DNA from: Pseudomonadota bacterium
Lineage (GTDB): Bacteria; Pseudomonadota; Gammaproteobacteria; Xanthomonadales; Xanthomonadaceae
Direction of reading: 5' to 3'
Assembly: GCA_018240435.1 (NCBI GenBank)
Contig: JAFEFT010000009.1
Location: forward strand, 52,222-116,221
DNA: 64,000 nt
Numbering within the stretch: position 1 is the first letter of the stretch; every line of letters begins with the position of its first letter. Positions 8,478-18,229 of this stretch are shown piece by piece. The notes below the pieces were generated by a model. The model made no database searches and was not told the origin of the DNA. It saw only the letters and a program-made list of their open reading frames with translations. The translations under genes were made by a program, and so were the position numbers.

Positions 8478-9387
8478 AGGGCGCCGCGAACGGCGATCCG
8501 GGCGGTTGCAGGCTGTAGCGCTTGTAAGTCCATTGGTATTGCGCCAGATCGCGGCGGGCGATGGCCTCGATGCCGGCATCGAGCGCCGATACCGCCAGCG
8601 AAATATCCGCGCCGCTCACCGCCGGGTCGGCGGCGAACAGATGCACGTCGAAGCGAACCGCACCACGTCGCTCGCTCTCCGGCAGACGTTCGGCGATCGC
8701 ATACAGCACGGTCGCGCCGGTGCGCTGCGCCAGCCGCGGCAGCAAGGTCATGGTCAGCGCCGGCACCCCGAAGAACGGCGCGAACTCGCCATCGCCGAGC
8801 TTCGGCCGCTGATCGGGCAGGATGCCGACCACGCCGCCCGCGATCAACGTCTTGAGCAAGTTCCGCGCGGCGCTGGCACCGGCGGCGACCTGCCGGACGT
8901 TGTTGCGACCGCGCACACGGCGCAGGAAAGCCTCGCCCGACGCGTGCTCGGGCGGCCGATACAGCACGGTGATCGGCGTGCGCGACGCCAACCATTGATT
9001 GAGCAGCTCCCAGTTGCCGTAATGCGGCGCGGCGATGATCAAGCCCTTGCCGGCGGCGAGCGCGGCGTCGAACAACTCCTGCCCGTGCACGGCGCCGATC
9101 AGGCGCAGGTTGTCGGGCTCGCGGCGCGTCCAGAAACGCAGCGTTTCCAGTAGTCCGCGAAAGGTGGCGCGCAGCACCGCGCGCAAGCTGCGTTGCTGTT
9201 CGTCGGCATCCAGCGGCGGCTGGATCAAGGCCAGATTCGCCCGCGCCACCCGCGCCTCGCGCACGTTCGCCACCCGCGCAACCCACGCCATGCCATCGCC
9301 AAGCCGGTCGAGAACCGCCAGCGGCAAGCGGCCAATGACGGTCGCGAGGGCGTACAGGGCGAAGCCGGCAATGTGGGCAAGGCGCAT
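8470..9387 (-). CDS. lpxL: Lipid A biosynthesis acyltransferase (LpxL/HtrB family)
   Basis: A 305-residue lysophospholipid-acyltransferase-like protein with one N-terminal membrane anchor (IAGFALYALATVIGRLPL). The HX4E catalytic motif is visible as HYGNWE, and downstream blocks VLYRPPEH, GGVVGILPDQRP and ATVLYAIAERL match LpxL/LpxM. It transfers a secondary acyl chain to the Kdo2-lipid A precursor at the inner membrane. LpxL and LpxM cannot be distinguished from sequence, so the symbol is tentative. It leads the four-gene envelope operon. Confidence 0.87.
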   Translation of the reverse strand: MRLAHIAGFALYALATVIGRLPLAVLDRLGDGMAWVARVANVREARVARANLALIQPPLDADEQQRSLRAVLRATFRGLLETLRFWTRREPDNLRLIGAVHGQELFDAALAAGKGLIIAAPHYGNWELLNQWLASRTPITVLYRPPEHASGEAFLRRVRGRNNVRQVAAGASAARNLLKTLIAGGVVGILPDQRPKLGDGEFAPFFGVPALTMTLLPRLAQRTGATVLYAIAERLPESERRGAVRFDVHLFAADPAVSGADISLAVSALDAGIEAIARRDLAQYQWTYKRYSLQPPGSPFAAPYD

Positions 9388-9735
9388 CGCGGGAGTGTAA
9401 TGGCGCAGGGAGCAGACAAGGCAAGAAGCATTGGACATCAAGATGACGCCCGGAATGCAGTACGATCCCTCGTCGGTGGCGGTTCCGTCCGGTGGTGTCG
9501 GGCAGTCCGATCGTGGTTCGACAGGCTCACCACGAACGGCTGGCTCACCGCGAGCGGTTGGCTCATCACGAACGGCTGGCTCACCGCGAGCGGTTGGCTC
9601 ATCACGAACCGTTGGCTCACCACGAATGACGAGTTCACCGCGCATGACGGGCTCACCGCGAGTGGTTGTTGCACCACGAATGATTCGTCGGCGTGAGCGC
9701 CTTGTCGCCTTTTTCCCGTCTGCCTGCCCCGCCCC
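9388..9735. repeat. Intergenic stretch with degenerate tandem copies of a REP-like repeat (about 9513-9695)
   Basis: This 348-bp gap holds no credible gene. From about 9513 it starts with the family unit GGTTCGACAGGCTCACCACG and then runs through roughly eight degenerate units alternating CTCACCGCGAGCGGTTGG and CTCATCACGAACGG-like segments with a period near 18-20 bp. Five of the early units form a near-perfect 38-bp higher-order repeat. The same 24-bp family appears as inverted pairs or direct copies at 21.4, 34.6 and 59.2 kb. Here it has expanded into a local tandem array. Confidence 0.7.
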
Positions 9736-10188
9736 ATGCTCGCCCTGATCCAACGCGTGACCCACGCCCGCGTCAGTGTCGACGGCGAAGTCGTCGGCGC
9801 CATCGGCGCAGGCCTGCTGGCGCTGGTCGCGGTCGAGCCCGGCGACGGCGCCGCGCAAGTCGAGCGCACCTGCGATCGCCTGCTCGGTTATCGCATCTTC
9901 GACGACGATCAGGGCCGGATGAACCGCTCGCTGGCCGACACCGGCGGCGGCCTGCTGCTGGTCAGCCAGTTCACCCTGGCCGCCGATACCCGCAAGGGCA
10001 TGCGCCCGGGGTTTTCCACCGCGGCCGATCCGGCCGAGGGTTTGCGTTGGTTCCAGCGGCTGGTCGAATCGGCGCGGGCACGTCATCCGATCGTGGCCAC
10101 TGGGCGTTACGGGGCGCACATGCGGGTTGAACTGGTCAACGACGGGCCGGCGACGTTCCTGCTGACGGCGCGCGCCGGCCCGGCCTGA
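9736..10188 (+). CDS. dtd: D-aminoacyl-tRNA deacylase (D-Tyr-tRNA deacylase)
   Basis: A 150-residue protein of standard Dtd length. It begins [21 protein letters not shown] and carries both diagnostic motifs, [15 protein letters not shown] (catalytic Ser-Gln-Phe-Thr) and the C-terminal NDGPATF (Gly-cisPro-type) loop. It hydrolyses D-amino acids mischarged onto tRNA and so protects translation. It is followed by rpoD 122 bp downstream on the same strand. Confidence 0.95.
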   Translation: MLALIQRVTHARVSVDGEVVGAIGAGLLALVAVEPGDGAAQVERTCDRLLGYRIFDDDQGRMNRSLADTGGGLLLVSQFTLAADTRKGMRPGFSTAADPAEGLRWFQRLVESARARHPIVATGRYGAHMRVELVNDGPATFLLTARAGPA

Positions 10189-10252
10189 TCGCGCCGGCCA
10201 GGGCGACGCGGCGGCGGTGGCCGCGGACACGATTTCCTTGCCGGTCAAGGCC

Positions 10253-10283
10253 TTGGGAAACCGGACCGGGACCGCGATATAAT
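10253..10283 (+). promoter_or_regulatory. Candidate sigma-70 promoter of rpoD
   Basis: A consensus -10 box TATAAT (10278-10283) is preceded by TTGGGA (10253-10258) with a 19-bp spacer, 27 bp upstream of the rpoD start codon. The -10 is perfect; the spacer is longer than the optimum. No strong Shine-Dalgarno is visible before the rpoD ATG. Confidence 0.5.
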
Positions 10284-10310
10284 GACAGGTCAACTTCACG
10301 CGGCGCACCC

Positions 10311-12146
<1,836 letters not shown>

Positions 12147-12162
12147 GCCGCTGTCCAGTCTG

Positions 12163-12197
12163 CCGGGAAAACGGCCGCGCATGCGGCCGTTTTCGTT
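12163..12197 (+). terminator. Rho-independent terminator after rpoD
   Basis: The palindrome AAAACGGCCGCGCATGCGGC followed by CGTTTTCGTTT forms a GC-rich stem with arms AAAACGGCCGC/GCGGCCGTTTT and a T-rich tail, about 20 bp after the rpoD stop. The A-rich left side means it may work in both directions. Confidence 0.8.
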
Positions 12198-12445
12198 TCA
12201 GGACGCGAATCCGGGCCCGATGAACGGCGGGTAGTGCGTCTGCGCACGGCAGTTTGCGCCACGCGCGATGCACCTGGCCGGCTTGCAGCGCCGCGAGCAG
12301 CACTTCCGTTGCCTGCCGGGCAGCCGCCTGGCGCGGATGCAGCAGCAAACCAGGCGCGCGATGCGTGCTGTCCTGGCCCTGTGTTTGGAATCATGATCCT
12401 TGGCTATCTAGCCGGCGACCTGTTTGTGGCCTACCATCCGCTCAC
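12198..12445. other. Non-coding stretch between rpoD terminator and the tRNA
   Basis: Short frames cross this region on both strands, but none has family-like sequence or a ribosome binding site. The tRNA promoter is expected near 12400-12440, where I see ATGATCCTTGGCTATCTAGC but no clear consensus pair. Confidence 0.4.
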
Positions 12446-12767
12446 GGGCCTATAGCTCAATGGTCAGAGCAGGGGACTCATCGAAAGGTGCCGCTGCGGC
12501 GAAAGCCGCGGACGGGAACGGGATGAATTCAGGGAAACCGCAGCGGCGGCATCGCGCGATGCCGGACGGTGGCGATCCTGAGCCAAGCCGGCGGTGCACC
12601 GCCGGAAGGTGCAGAGACTACCTGAGGGCTTCAGCGCCCTTGATCACAGGCTCGAGCGTCCCGCACCCTACCAGCGCAAGCTGCGGGTGAAGAGATAGTC
12701 CGCGCCGGCCGGAAACGACCGGGAAACGCGAATCCCTTGGTTCCAGGTTCGAGTCCTGGTGGGCCCA
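12446..12767 (+). tRNA. ileX: tRNA-Ile2 (CAU anticodon) interrupted by an intron
   Basis: The 5' exon (12446-12481, GGGCCTATAGCTCAATGG...) and the 3' exon (12731-12767, AATCCCTTGGTTCCAGG...TGGGCCCA) join to a 73-nt tRNA. The acceptor stem is GGGCCTA/TGGGCCC, the D arm carries AGCTCAATGGTCAGAGC, the anticodon stem is GGGGA/TCCCT with loop CTCATAA, and the T arm is CCAGGTTCGAGTCCTGG. The anticodon CAT and the resemblance to minor isoleucine tRNAs (GACTCATAATC) identify the species whose C34 is modified to lysidine so that it reads AUA codons. The interruption lies after anticodon position 36. CCA is not encoded. Confidence 0.9.
12482..12730 (+). ncRNA. Group I self-splicing intron in the tRNA-Ile(CAU) anticodon loop
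   Basis: A 249-nt insert with no open frame. Group I core signatures are present: the R element GGTGCAGAGACTA (12608-12620), the S element AAGAGATAGTCC (12690-12701) that pairs with it as P7 (GACTA/TAGTC), a Q-like GATCCTGAGCCAAGC, and a terminal G at 12730. P1 can form between the exon end CAT (U at the splice site) and the internal guide GTG (12488-12490), giving the expected U.G wobble. Site, P1 and size class match the IC3-type intron of the Azoarcus tRNA-Ile(CAU). Subgroup assignment is inference from this resemblance. Confidence 0.88.
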
Positions 12768-12791
12768 GATCCATCGCCAACCACGCCTGAC

Positions 12792-14186
12792 ATGTCCCGC
12801 ATCGAGAACCGCACCTTCGATGAGTTGCGCATCGGCGACAGCGCCAGCCTGGCGCGCACGCTGGCGCGCGAGGACATCGAGCTGTTCGCGGCGATGTCCG
12901 GTGATGTCAACCCGGCGCACGTCGACGAGGCGTTCGCCCGCGACGATCTGTTCCACCACGTGGTCGCGCACGGCATGTGGGGCGGCGCGCTGATCTCGAC
13001 CGTGCTCGGCACGCAACTACCCGGCCCGGGCACCATCTATCTCGGTCAGTCGTTGCAATTCCGGCGGCCGGTGGCGATCGGCGACGTGGTGACGGTGACG
13101 GTGACGGTGAGCGCGCTGGAGGCGGCGCGCCATCGCGCGACGCTGGCCTGTTCGGTGCGCAACCAGCGCGGCGAGGACGTCATCACCGGCACCGCCGAGG
13201 TGATCGTGCCGACGACCAAGGTCTCGCGCGAGCGCATCGAGCCGCCCGCCGTCGAACTGCATCACGATGGCCGGCGCCACCGCGAGCTGCTCACGCGTGT
13301 CGCCGACGCGGCACCGGTGCGCACGGCGATCGTCCATCCGGTGGACGAAGCCAGCCTCGCCGGCGCCCTGGCCGCGGCGCGCGCCGGGCTGATCGTGCCG
13401 GTGCTGGTCGGCCCGGAACGGCGTATCCGCGCCGCCGCCCGGCGCGCCAGCCTCGATCTGGGCGATTGCGAGCTGATCGCCACCGAGCACAGCCATGCCG
13501 CCGCCGCGCACGCCGTGGCGCTGGCGCGCGCCGGCCAGGTCGGGGCGCTGATGAAGGGCGCCTTGCATACCGACGAATTGATGGCGGCGGTGGTCGACCG
13601 CGACGCGGGCCTGCGCACCGATCGTCGCATCAGCCATGTATTCGTGATCGACGTGCCGACCTATCCGCGCCTGCTGTTCGTCACCGATGCCGCGGTGAAC
13701 ATCCAGCCCGATCTGGATGCCAAGCGCGACATCGCGCAAAACGCGATCGATCTGGCCCGCGCCCTGGGCGTTGCCGAGCCGAGGCTGGCGATCCTGGCGG
13801 CGGTGGAGACGGTCAACGCCGGGATGCGCTCCACCCTCGATGCCGCCGCGTTGTGCAAGATGGCCGAGCGCGGCCAGATCAGCGGCGGCATCCTCGACGG
13901 CCCGCTCGCCTTCGACAATGCCGTCTCCGAACAGGCCGCTCGCGCCAAAGGCATCGCCTCGGCGGTTGCCGGCCGCGCCGACATCCTGCTGGTGCCCGAT
14001 CTGGAGGCCGGCAACATCCTCGCCAAACAGCTCGAATACCTCGCGCACGCGCAGGTGGCCGGCATCGTGCTCGGGGCGCGAGTGCCGATCGTGCTCACCA
14101 GCCGCGCCGACGGCACCGACGCGCGACTGATCTCGTGCGCGATCGCGCAGGCGCTGCGGCATCAGCCACGACCGCCGAAGCCGTGA
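12792..14186 (+). CDS. Bifunctional MaoC-like dehydratase / phosphate acetyl(butyryl)transferase
   Basis: A 464-residue fusion. Residues about 10-150 are a MaoC (R-specific enoyl-CoA hydratase) hot-dog domain: AMSGDVNPAHVDEAFA is the hydratase signature with its Asp/His pair, followed by VVAHGMWGGALIS. Residues about 165-460 are a phosphotransacetylase domain with LVGPERRIRAAA, GALMKGALHTDELM, DAAVNIQPDL and DGPLAFDNAVS. Annotated relatives are called bifunctional enoyl-CoA hydratase/phosphate acetyltransferase. The gene overlaps the acetate kinase start by GTGA, so acyl-CoA to acyl-phosphate to acid plus ATP could run in two coupled steps. The true acyl substrate (acetyl, butyryl or longer) is unknown. 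Start ATG 12792 lies 24 bp after the tRNA end. Confidence 0.88.
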   Translation: MSRIENRTFDELRIGDSASLARTLAREDIELFAAMSGDVNPAHVDEAFARDDLFHHVVAHGMWGGALISTVLGTQLPGPGTIYLGQSLQFRRPVAIGDVVTVTVTVSALEAARHRATLACSVRNQRGEDVITGTAEVIVPTTKVSRERIEPPAVELHHDGRRHRELLTRVADAAPVRTAIVHPVDEASLAGALAAARAGLIVPVLVGPERRIRAAARRASLDLGDCELIATEHSHAAAAHAVALARAGQVGALMKGALHTDELMAAVVDRDAGLRTDRRISHVFVIDVPTYPRLLFVTDAAVNIQPDLDAKRDIAQNAIDLARALGVAEPRLAILAAVETVNAGMRSTLDAAALCKMAERGQISGGILDGPLAFDNAVSEQAARAKGIASAVAGRADILLVPDLEAGNILAKQLEYLAHAQVAGIVLGARVPIVLTSRADGTDARLISCAIAQALRHQPRPPKP

Positions 14187-15376
14187 GCGGCGTGCTGTTG
14201 GTGCTCAACGCCGGCTCGTCGAGCCTGAAGTTCGCGATCTACGCGCTGGTCGATCGTCCCGCGCCCGGCAATCGCCTGTTCGCCGGCCATTGCGATGGCC
14301 TCGGCGACGGCGCCCGCCTGCGCGTGCGCGGCGGCGATGGCCGGATGCTCGTCGATGCACCGCTGCCCGGCGTCGGCGACCACGCCCAGGCACTCGATCG
14401 GGTGCTGGCCTGGGTGGACGAATCCGGCCTGACCCTGGCCGCCGCCGGCCATCGTGTCGTCCATGGCGGCGCCCACCGGCGCGCTCCGGCGCGGCTGGAT
14501 GCGCCCCTGCTGGCCGAATTGCAGGCACTGGTGCCGCTGGCACCGCTGCACCAGCCGGCGGCGCTGGCGGCGATCGCGGCACTGGCAGATCGCGATCCGG
14601 CGCTGGCGCAGACGGCCAGTTTCGACACCGCCTTCCACCACGACCAGCCGGCCGTCGCCACCGCCTTTGCACTGCCGCGCCGGCTCGGCGCGCAAGGCAT
14701 TCGCCGCTACGGCTTCCACGGCCTGTCCTACGACTACATCGCCGGCGTGCTGCCCGACTACCTTGGCACGCGCGCCGCCGAGGGCCGCGTCATCGTCGCC
14801 CACCTCGGCGCCGGCGTCAGCCTGTGCGCCCTGCAGGCGCGCCGCAGCATCGCCACCACGATGGGTTTCACCGCCCTCGACGGCCCGCCGATGGCGCGCC
14901 GCTGCGGCACCATCGACCCCGGCGTGCTGCTGTATCTGCTGCAACAGCGCGGCATGACTGCCGCCGACGTGAGCACGATGCTCTACGAACAATCCGGGCT
15001 GCTGGGGGTGTCGGGCTTGAGCGACGACATGCGGGTGCTGCTGGCCAGCGCCGACCCGCGCGCGGCCGAGGCCATCGACCTGTTCGTCTATCGCATCGGC
15101 CGCGAGATCGGCTCGCTGGCGGCAGCGCTGGGCGGCGTGGACGCGGTGGTGTTCACCGCCGGCATCGGCGAGCACGCTGTCGAAGTGCGCCGTCGCATCG
15201 GCGCTGGCGCCGCGTGGCTGGGCGTCGAAATCGACGACGACGCCAATGCCGCCGGCGGACCGCGCATCTCGCGGCCACACAGCCGGGTTTCGGCCTGGGT
15301 CATCCCGACCGACGAGGACCTGGTGGTCGCGCGCCAGGCCTGGGACGTGCTGCACGCCGACCTTGCATCGGCCTGA
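14183..15376 (+). CDS. ackA: Acetate kinase (acetate/propionate/butyrate kinase family)
   Basis: A 397-residue ASKHA-fold kinase starting with a GTG that overlaps the upstream stop. The N-terminal signature LNAGSSSLKFAIY, the second signature RRYGFHGLSYDYIA, HLGAGVSLCAL and FTAGIGEHAVEVR are all present. It converts acyl phosphate plus ADP to acid plus ATP. The coupling to a MaoC-phosphotransacetylase rather than a standalone pta suggests that it may serve a dedicated acyl-CoA route rather than bulk overflow metabolism. Confidence 0.93.
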   Translation: MSGVLLVLNAGSSSLKFAIYALVDRPAPGNRLFAGHCDGLGDGARLRVRGGDGRMLVDAPLPGVGDHAQALDRVLAWVDESGLTLAAAGHRVVHGGAHRRAPARLDAPLLAELQALVPLAPLHQPAALAAIAALADRDPALAQTASFDTAFHHDQPAVATAFALPRRLGAQGIRRYGFHGLSYDYIAGVLPDYLGTRAAEGRVIVAHLGAGVSLCALQARRSIATTMGFTALDGPPMARRCGTIDPGVLLYLLQQRGMTAADVSTMLYEQSGLLGVSGLSDDMRVLLASADPRAAEAIDLFVYRIGREIGSLAAALGGVDAVVFTAGIGEHAVEVRRRIGAGAAWLGVEIDDDANAAGGPRISRPHSRVSAWVIPTDEDLVVARQAWDVLHADLASA

Positions 15377-15425
15377 TGCCAGTGCGCCGGCAGCAGCCGA
15401 CACCGTTTGCCTCTACCATGTATCC

Positions 15426-16802
15426 ATGCCCGAGCTGACTGCCGCGACGATCGCTGCCCTGCGCGATGCGCTCGGCACCGATGGACTGTTGCTCGATGCA
15501 GGCGAGTGCGCGGTCTACGGTTACGACAATTCGCGCCGCCACGCGCAGCCGCAGGCGGTGGCATTGCCCGAATCGAACGAGCAGGTGCAGGCGCTGGTGC
15601 GCGCCTGCGTCGCGGCACGACTGCCGATGGTGGCGCGCGGGCGCGGCACCAACACCACCGGCGCCTCGGTGCCGGTCGCCGGCGGCATCGTCGTCAGCTT
15701 CGAACGGATGGATCGCATCCTCGCCATCCGCGCCGCCGATCGCGTCGCCGTGGTGCAGCCGGGCGTGCTCAATGGCACCTTGCAGGAAGCCGCCGGCGCG
15801 CAGGGATTCTTCTGGCCGCCCGACCCCACCAGCGCGCCGTATTGCTCGATCGGCGGCAACCTCGCCTGCAATGCCGGCGGCCCGCGCGCGGTGAAATACG
15901 GTGCCACCCGCGACAACGTGCTGGCGCTGGCCTTCGTCGATGGTCGCGGCGCGTTGATCCGCGCCGGCGCGCCGACTACCAAGGGCGCCAGCGGCTACGA
16001 CTTCACCCGCTTCCTGGTCGGCTCGGAAGGCACGCTCGGATTGATCGTCGAGGCCACCCTCAAGCTGGTGCCCAAACCGGAGGCGCGACGCAGCCTGCGT
16101 GCGCTGTATCGCGACATGGACGCCGCCGCCGCCGCGGTGGCGCGCTTGATGGCACAACCAGTGGCGCCATCGATGCTCGAGTTCATGGATGCCGGCTGCG
16201 TGAAACTCGCCCGCGAAGTCGGCGGTGCCGACATCCCCGAAGCCGGCGCGCTGCTGATGATCGAAGCCGATGGCGCTGCCGAGCAACTCGAATACGCCGT
16301 TGCCGCGCTGTCTCGCGCCGCCCGCGGCGACGGCCTGATCGCGCTCGACGTGGCGCCCGACGAAGCGGCGCGCGAAGCGCTGTGGGCGGCGCGCAAGGCG
16401 CTGTCGCCGTCGCTGCGCACGATCGCCCCGGGCAAGATCAACGAGGACGTGGTGGTGCCGGTTTCCGCCATTCCTGCGTTGGTCGCGCGCGTGGCCGAAA
16501 TCGCCCGCGACATCGACCTGCCGGTGCTCAGCTTCGGCCACGCCGGCAACGGCAACCTGCACGTCAACATCATGTACGACCCCGCCGATGCCGCGCAAAG
16601 CGAGCGCGCGCAGCGCGGCATGCACGCCCTGTTCGCCGCCGTGCTCGCCCTCGATGGACAGCTTTCGGGCGAACACGGCATCGGCCTGGCCAAACGCGAG
16701 TTCATGGCGAAAGCGTATTCGCCGGCGACGCTGGCGCTGATGCGCGCGGTCAAGGCGCAGTTCGATCCGGAGGGGATTTTCAATCCGGGGAAGATGCTTT
16801 GA
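15426..16802 (+). CDS. FAD-linked oxidase, GlcD / D-lactate dehydrogenase type
   Basis: A 458-residue flavoprotein. The PCMH-type FAD-binding domain is N-terminal (RPMVARGRGTNTTGASVP-like segment, PDPTSAPYCSIGGNLACNAGG, KYGATRDNVL, FLVGSEGTLGLI). The C-terminal cap holds the metal/substrate motifs FGHAGNGNLHVNIMYD and LSGEHGIGLAKREFM. Enzymes of this family oxidise D-2-hydroxy acids (glycolate, D-lactate, D-2-hydroxyglutarate) to 2-oxo acids. No GlcE/GlcF partners are adjacent, which favours a single-subunit D-lactate or D-2-hydroxyglutarate dehydrogenase. It starts 49 bp after ackA and may be co-transcribed. Confidence 0.88.
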   Translation: MPELTAATIAALRDALGTDGLLLDAGECAVYGYDNSRRHAQPQAVALPESNEQVQALVRACVAARLPMVARGRGTNTTGASVPVAGGIVVSFERMDRILAIRAADRVAVVQPGVLNGTLQEAAGAQGFFWPPDPTSAPYCSIGGNLACNAGGPRAVKYGATRDNVLALAFVDGRGALIRAGAPTTKGASGYDFTRFLVGSEGTLGLIVEATLKLVPKPEARRSLRALYRDMDAAAAAVARLMAQPVAPSMLEFMDAGCVKLAREVGGADIPEAGALLMIEADGAAEQLEYAVAALSRAARGDGLIALDVAPDEAAREALWAARKALSPSLRTIAPGKINEDVVVPVSAIPALVARVAEIARDIDLPVLSFGHAGNGNLHVNIMYDPADAAQSERAQRGMHALFAAVLALDGQLSGEHGIGLAKREFMAKAYSPATLALMRAVKAQFDPEGIFNPGKML

Positions 16803-17107
16803 TTCGGGAATCGGGAATCGAGAATCGGGAATCGAGAATCGGGAATCGGGAATCGAGAATCGGGAGCGGAAAACCACAGGGAGTCTCGAGCCCCTCTCCC
16901 ACCGGGAGAGGGGTTGGGGTGAGGGGCCGGGCTCGCGACAAGCACCCGCGTACCGCAACTTCCGTCCCTTCGGGGCGCCCCTCTTTCCGCAGGGACAGGG
17001 ACAAGCAAAGCAGTGCCCCGCTCGCCGTCGACAGTTCACCGAAAACCGATCACCGTCTGTCTTCTGTCCTCTGTCCTCTGTCCTCTGTCCTCTGTCCTCT
17101 GTCCTCT
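16803..17107. repeat. Intergenic heptamer repeats: GGGAATC-type (16806-16872) and TCCTCTG-type (17055-17108)
   Basis: The 305-bp gap is made of repeats. Directly after the oxidase stop come about nine units alternating GGGAATC and GAGAATC. A short hairpin follows at 16892-16914 (CCCCTCTCCC/GGGAGAGGGG), which is a recurrent element in this window. The segment from 17055 carries seven near-perfect GTCCTCT heptamers. Both heptamer families recur at other loci. No gene is visible inside. Confidence 0.85.
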
Positions 17108-17743
17108 GTGCCCGCACCCACCCGCCGCCTCGCCACCCTGCTCACGCAGATCCGCGCCTGCCGGGTTTGCGAAGCACACCTGCCGCTGGGGCCGAATCCA
17201 GTCGTGCGCGCCGGCGTCGGCGCGCGAGTGCTGATCGTCGGGCAAGCACCGGGGACGAAGGTGCATGCCACCGGCATTCCGTGGAACGATGCCAGCGGCG
17301 ATCGCCTGCGGCAGTGGCTGGCGATCGACCGCGATACGTTCTACGACGAACAGCAGGTCGCCATCGTGCCGATGGGCTTTTGCTACCCCGGCCGCGGCCA
17401 TGGCGGCGACCTGCCGCCACGGCCGGAATGCGCGCCGCTGTGGCATCCGCAACTCATCCCGCTGCTGACCCGGGTGCGGCTGGTGCTGCTGATCGGCCGC
17501 TACGCGCAGGTCGGCTACCTCGGCAAGTCGCAGCGCGGGTCGCTCACCGAAACCGTGCGCGCCGCGCACGACTATCTGCCGCGCTACTTGCCACTGCCGC
17601 ATCCAAGCCCGCGCAACCAGATGTGGCTGCGCCGGCATCCGTGGTTCGAGCGCGACATCCTGCCGTTGCTGCGCGAGCGCGTGGCGGCGGCGCTCGCCGA
17701 TGCATCCACGCCGACGTCAACGCGCGAAAAAAAGCCCCGCTGA
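17108..17743 (+). CDS. Uracil-DNA glycosylase family protein
   Basis: A 211-residue UDG-superfamily protein. RACRVCEAHLPLGPNPVV is the N-terminal Cys-containing segment, GQAPGTKVHATGIPWND is the catalytic motif-1 region (GQAPG), and LPLPHPSPRNQMWLRRHPWFE is the motif-2 histidine loop. Relatives are described as uracil-DNA glycosylase superfamily proteins; whether this one excises uracil is not shown. The best in-frame start is GTG 17108, formed by the last heptamer of the TCCTCTG repeat. No ATG is available in frame nearby. The 3' end overlaps convergent pgpA by 27 bp. Confidence 0.8.
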   Translation: MPAPTRRLATLLTQIRACRVCEAHLPLGPNPVVRAGVGARVLIVGQAPGTKVHATGIPWNDASGDRLRQWLAIDRDTFYDEQQVAIVPMGFCYPGRGHGGDLPPRPECAPLWHPQLIPLLTRVRLVLLIGRYAQVGYLGKSQRGSLTETVRAAHDYLPRYLPLPHPSPRNQMWLRRHPWFERDILPLLRERVAAALADASTPTSTREKKPR

Positions 17744-18229
17744 GTGCATCACGATCAGCGCATAACCGCCGGCGATCACGTCGTCGAGCATCACGCCCAG
17801 CCCGCCATGCACGCGGCGATCGGCCCAGCGCACCGGCCACGGCTTCCAGATGTCGAACAGACGGAACAGCGCGAAGCCGGCCAGCATCCAGATCCATCCC
17901 GCCGGCGCGGCGATCAGCGCGATCCAGACGCCGACGAACTCGTCCCACACCACCACCTGCGGGTCATTGACGCCGCTGCGGTTCACCACCCATTGCGCGG
18001 CCCACACGCCGAGCGCGAACGCGACGACGATCGCGCCGAGGTAATACGGCAACGACAAGTCGCGCAGCCACCACCACGGAATCAGTGCGGCGGCGGTGCC
18101 GACGGTGCCGGGCGCGCGCGGCGACAAGCCACTGCCGAAGCCGGTGGCGAGCCAGCCCAGCGGATGGCGCAGCAGGACGCGGGCTGTGAGCGCGGAGGGT
18201 GATGGCGTGGTGGATGAGGGATCGTTCAA
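17717..18229 (-). CDS. pgpA: Phosphatidylglycerophosphatase A
   Basis: A 170-residue membrane phosphatase. It has GFGSGLSPRAPGTVGT at the N-terminus, three to four membrane segments (YYLGAIVVAFALGVWAAQWV and others), VVWDEFVGVWIA and IKPW...VHGGLGVMLDDVIAG-type motifs typical of PgpA. It dephosphorylates PGP to phosphatidylglycerol in the inner membrane. The start overlaps the thiL stop (ATGA). The order nusB-thiL-pgpA is the classic gammaproteobacterial arrangement. Confidence 0.94.
   Translation of the reverse strand: MNDPSSTTPSPSALTARVLLRHPLGWLATGFGSGLSPRAPGTVGTAAALIPWWWLRDLSLPYYLGAIVVAFALGVWAAQWVVNRSGVNDPQVVVWDEFVGVWIALIAAPAGWIWMLAGFALFRLFDIWKPWPVRWADRRVHGGLGVMLDDVIAGGYALIVMHSAGLFFAR

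Noticed and set aside
12234-12455. Short plus-strand frame between the rpoD terminator and the tRNA
   Set aside because: No ribosome binding site, no recognisable family, Ala/Pro/Arg-rich; runs into the tRNA.
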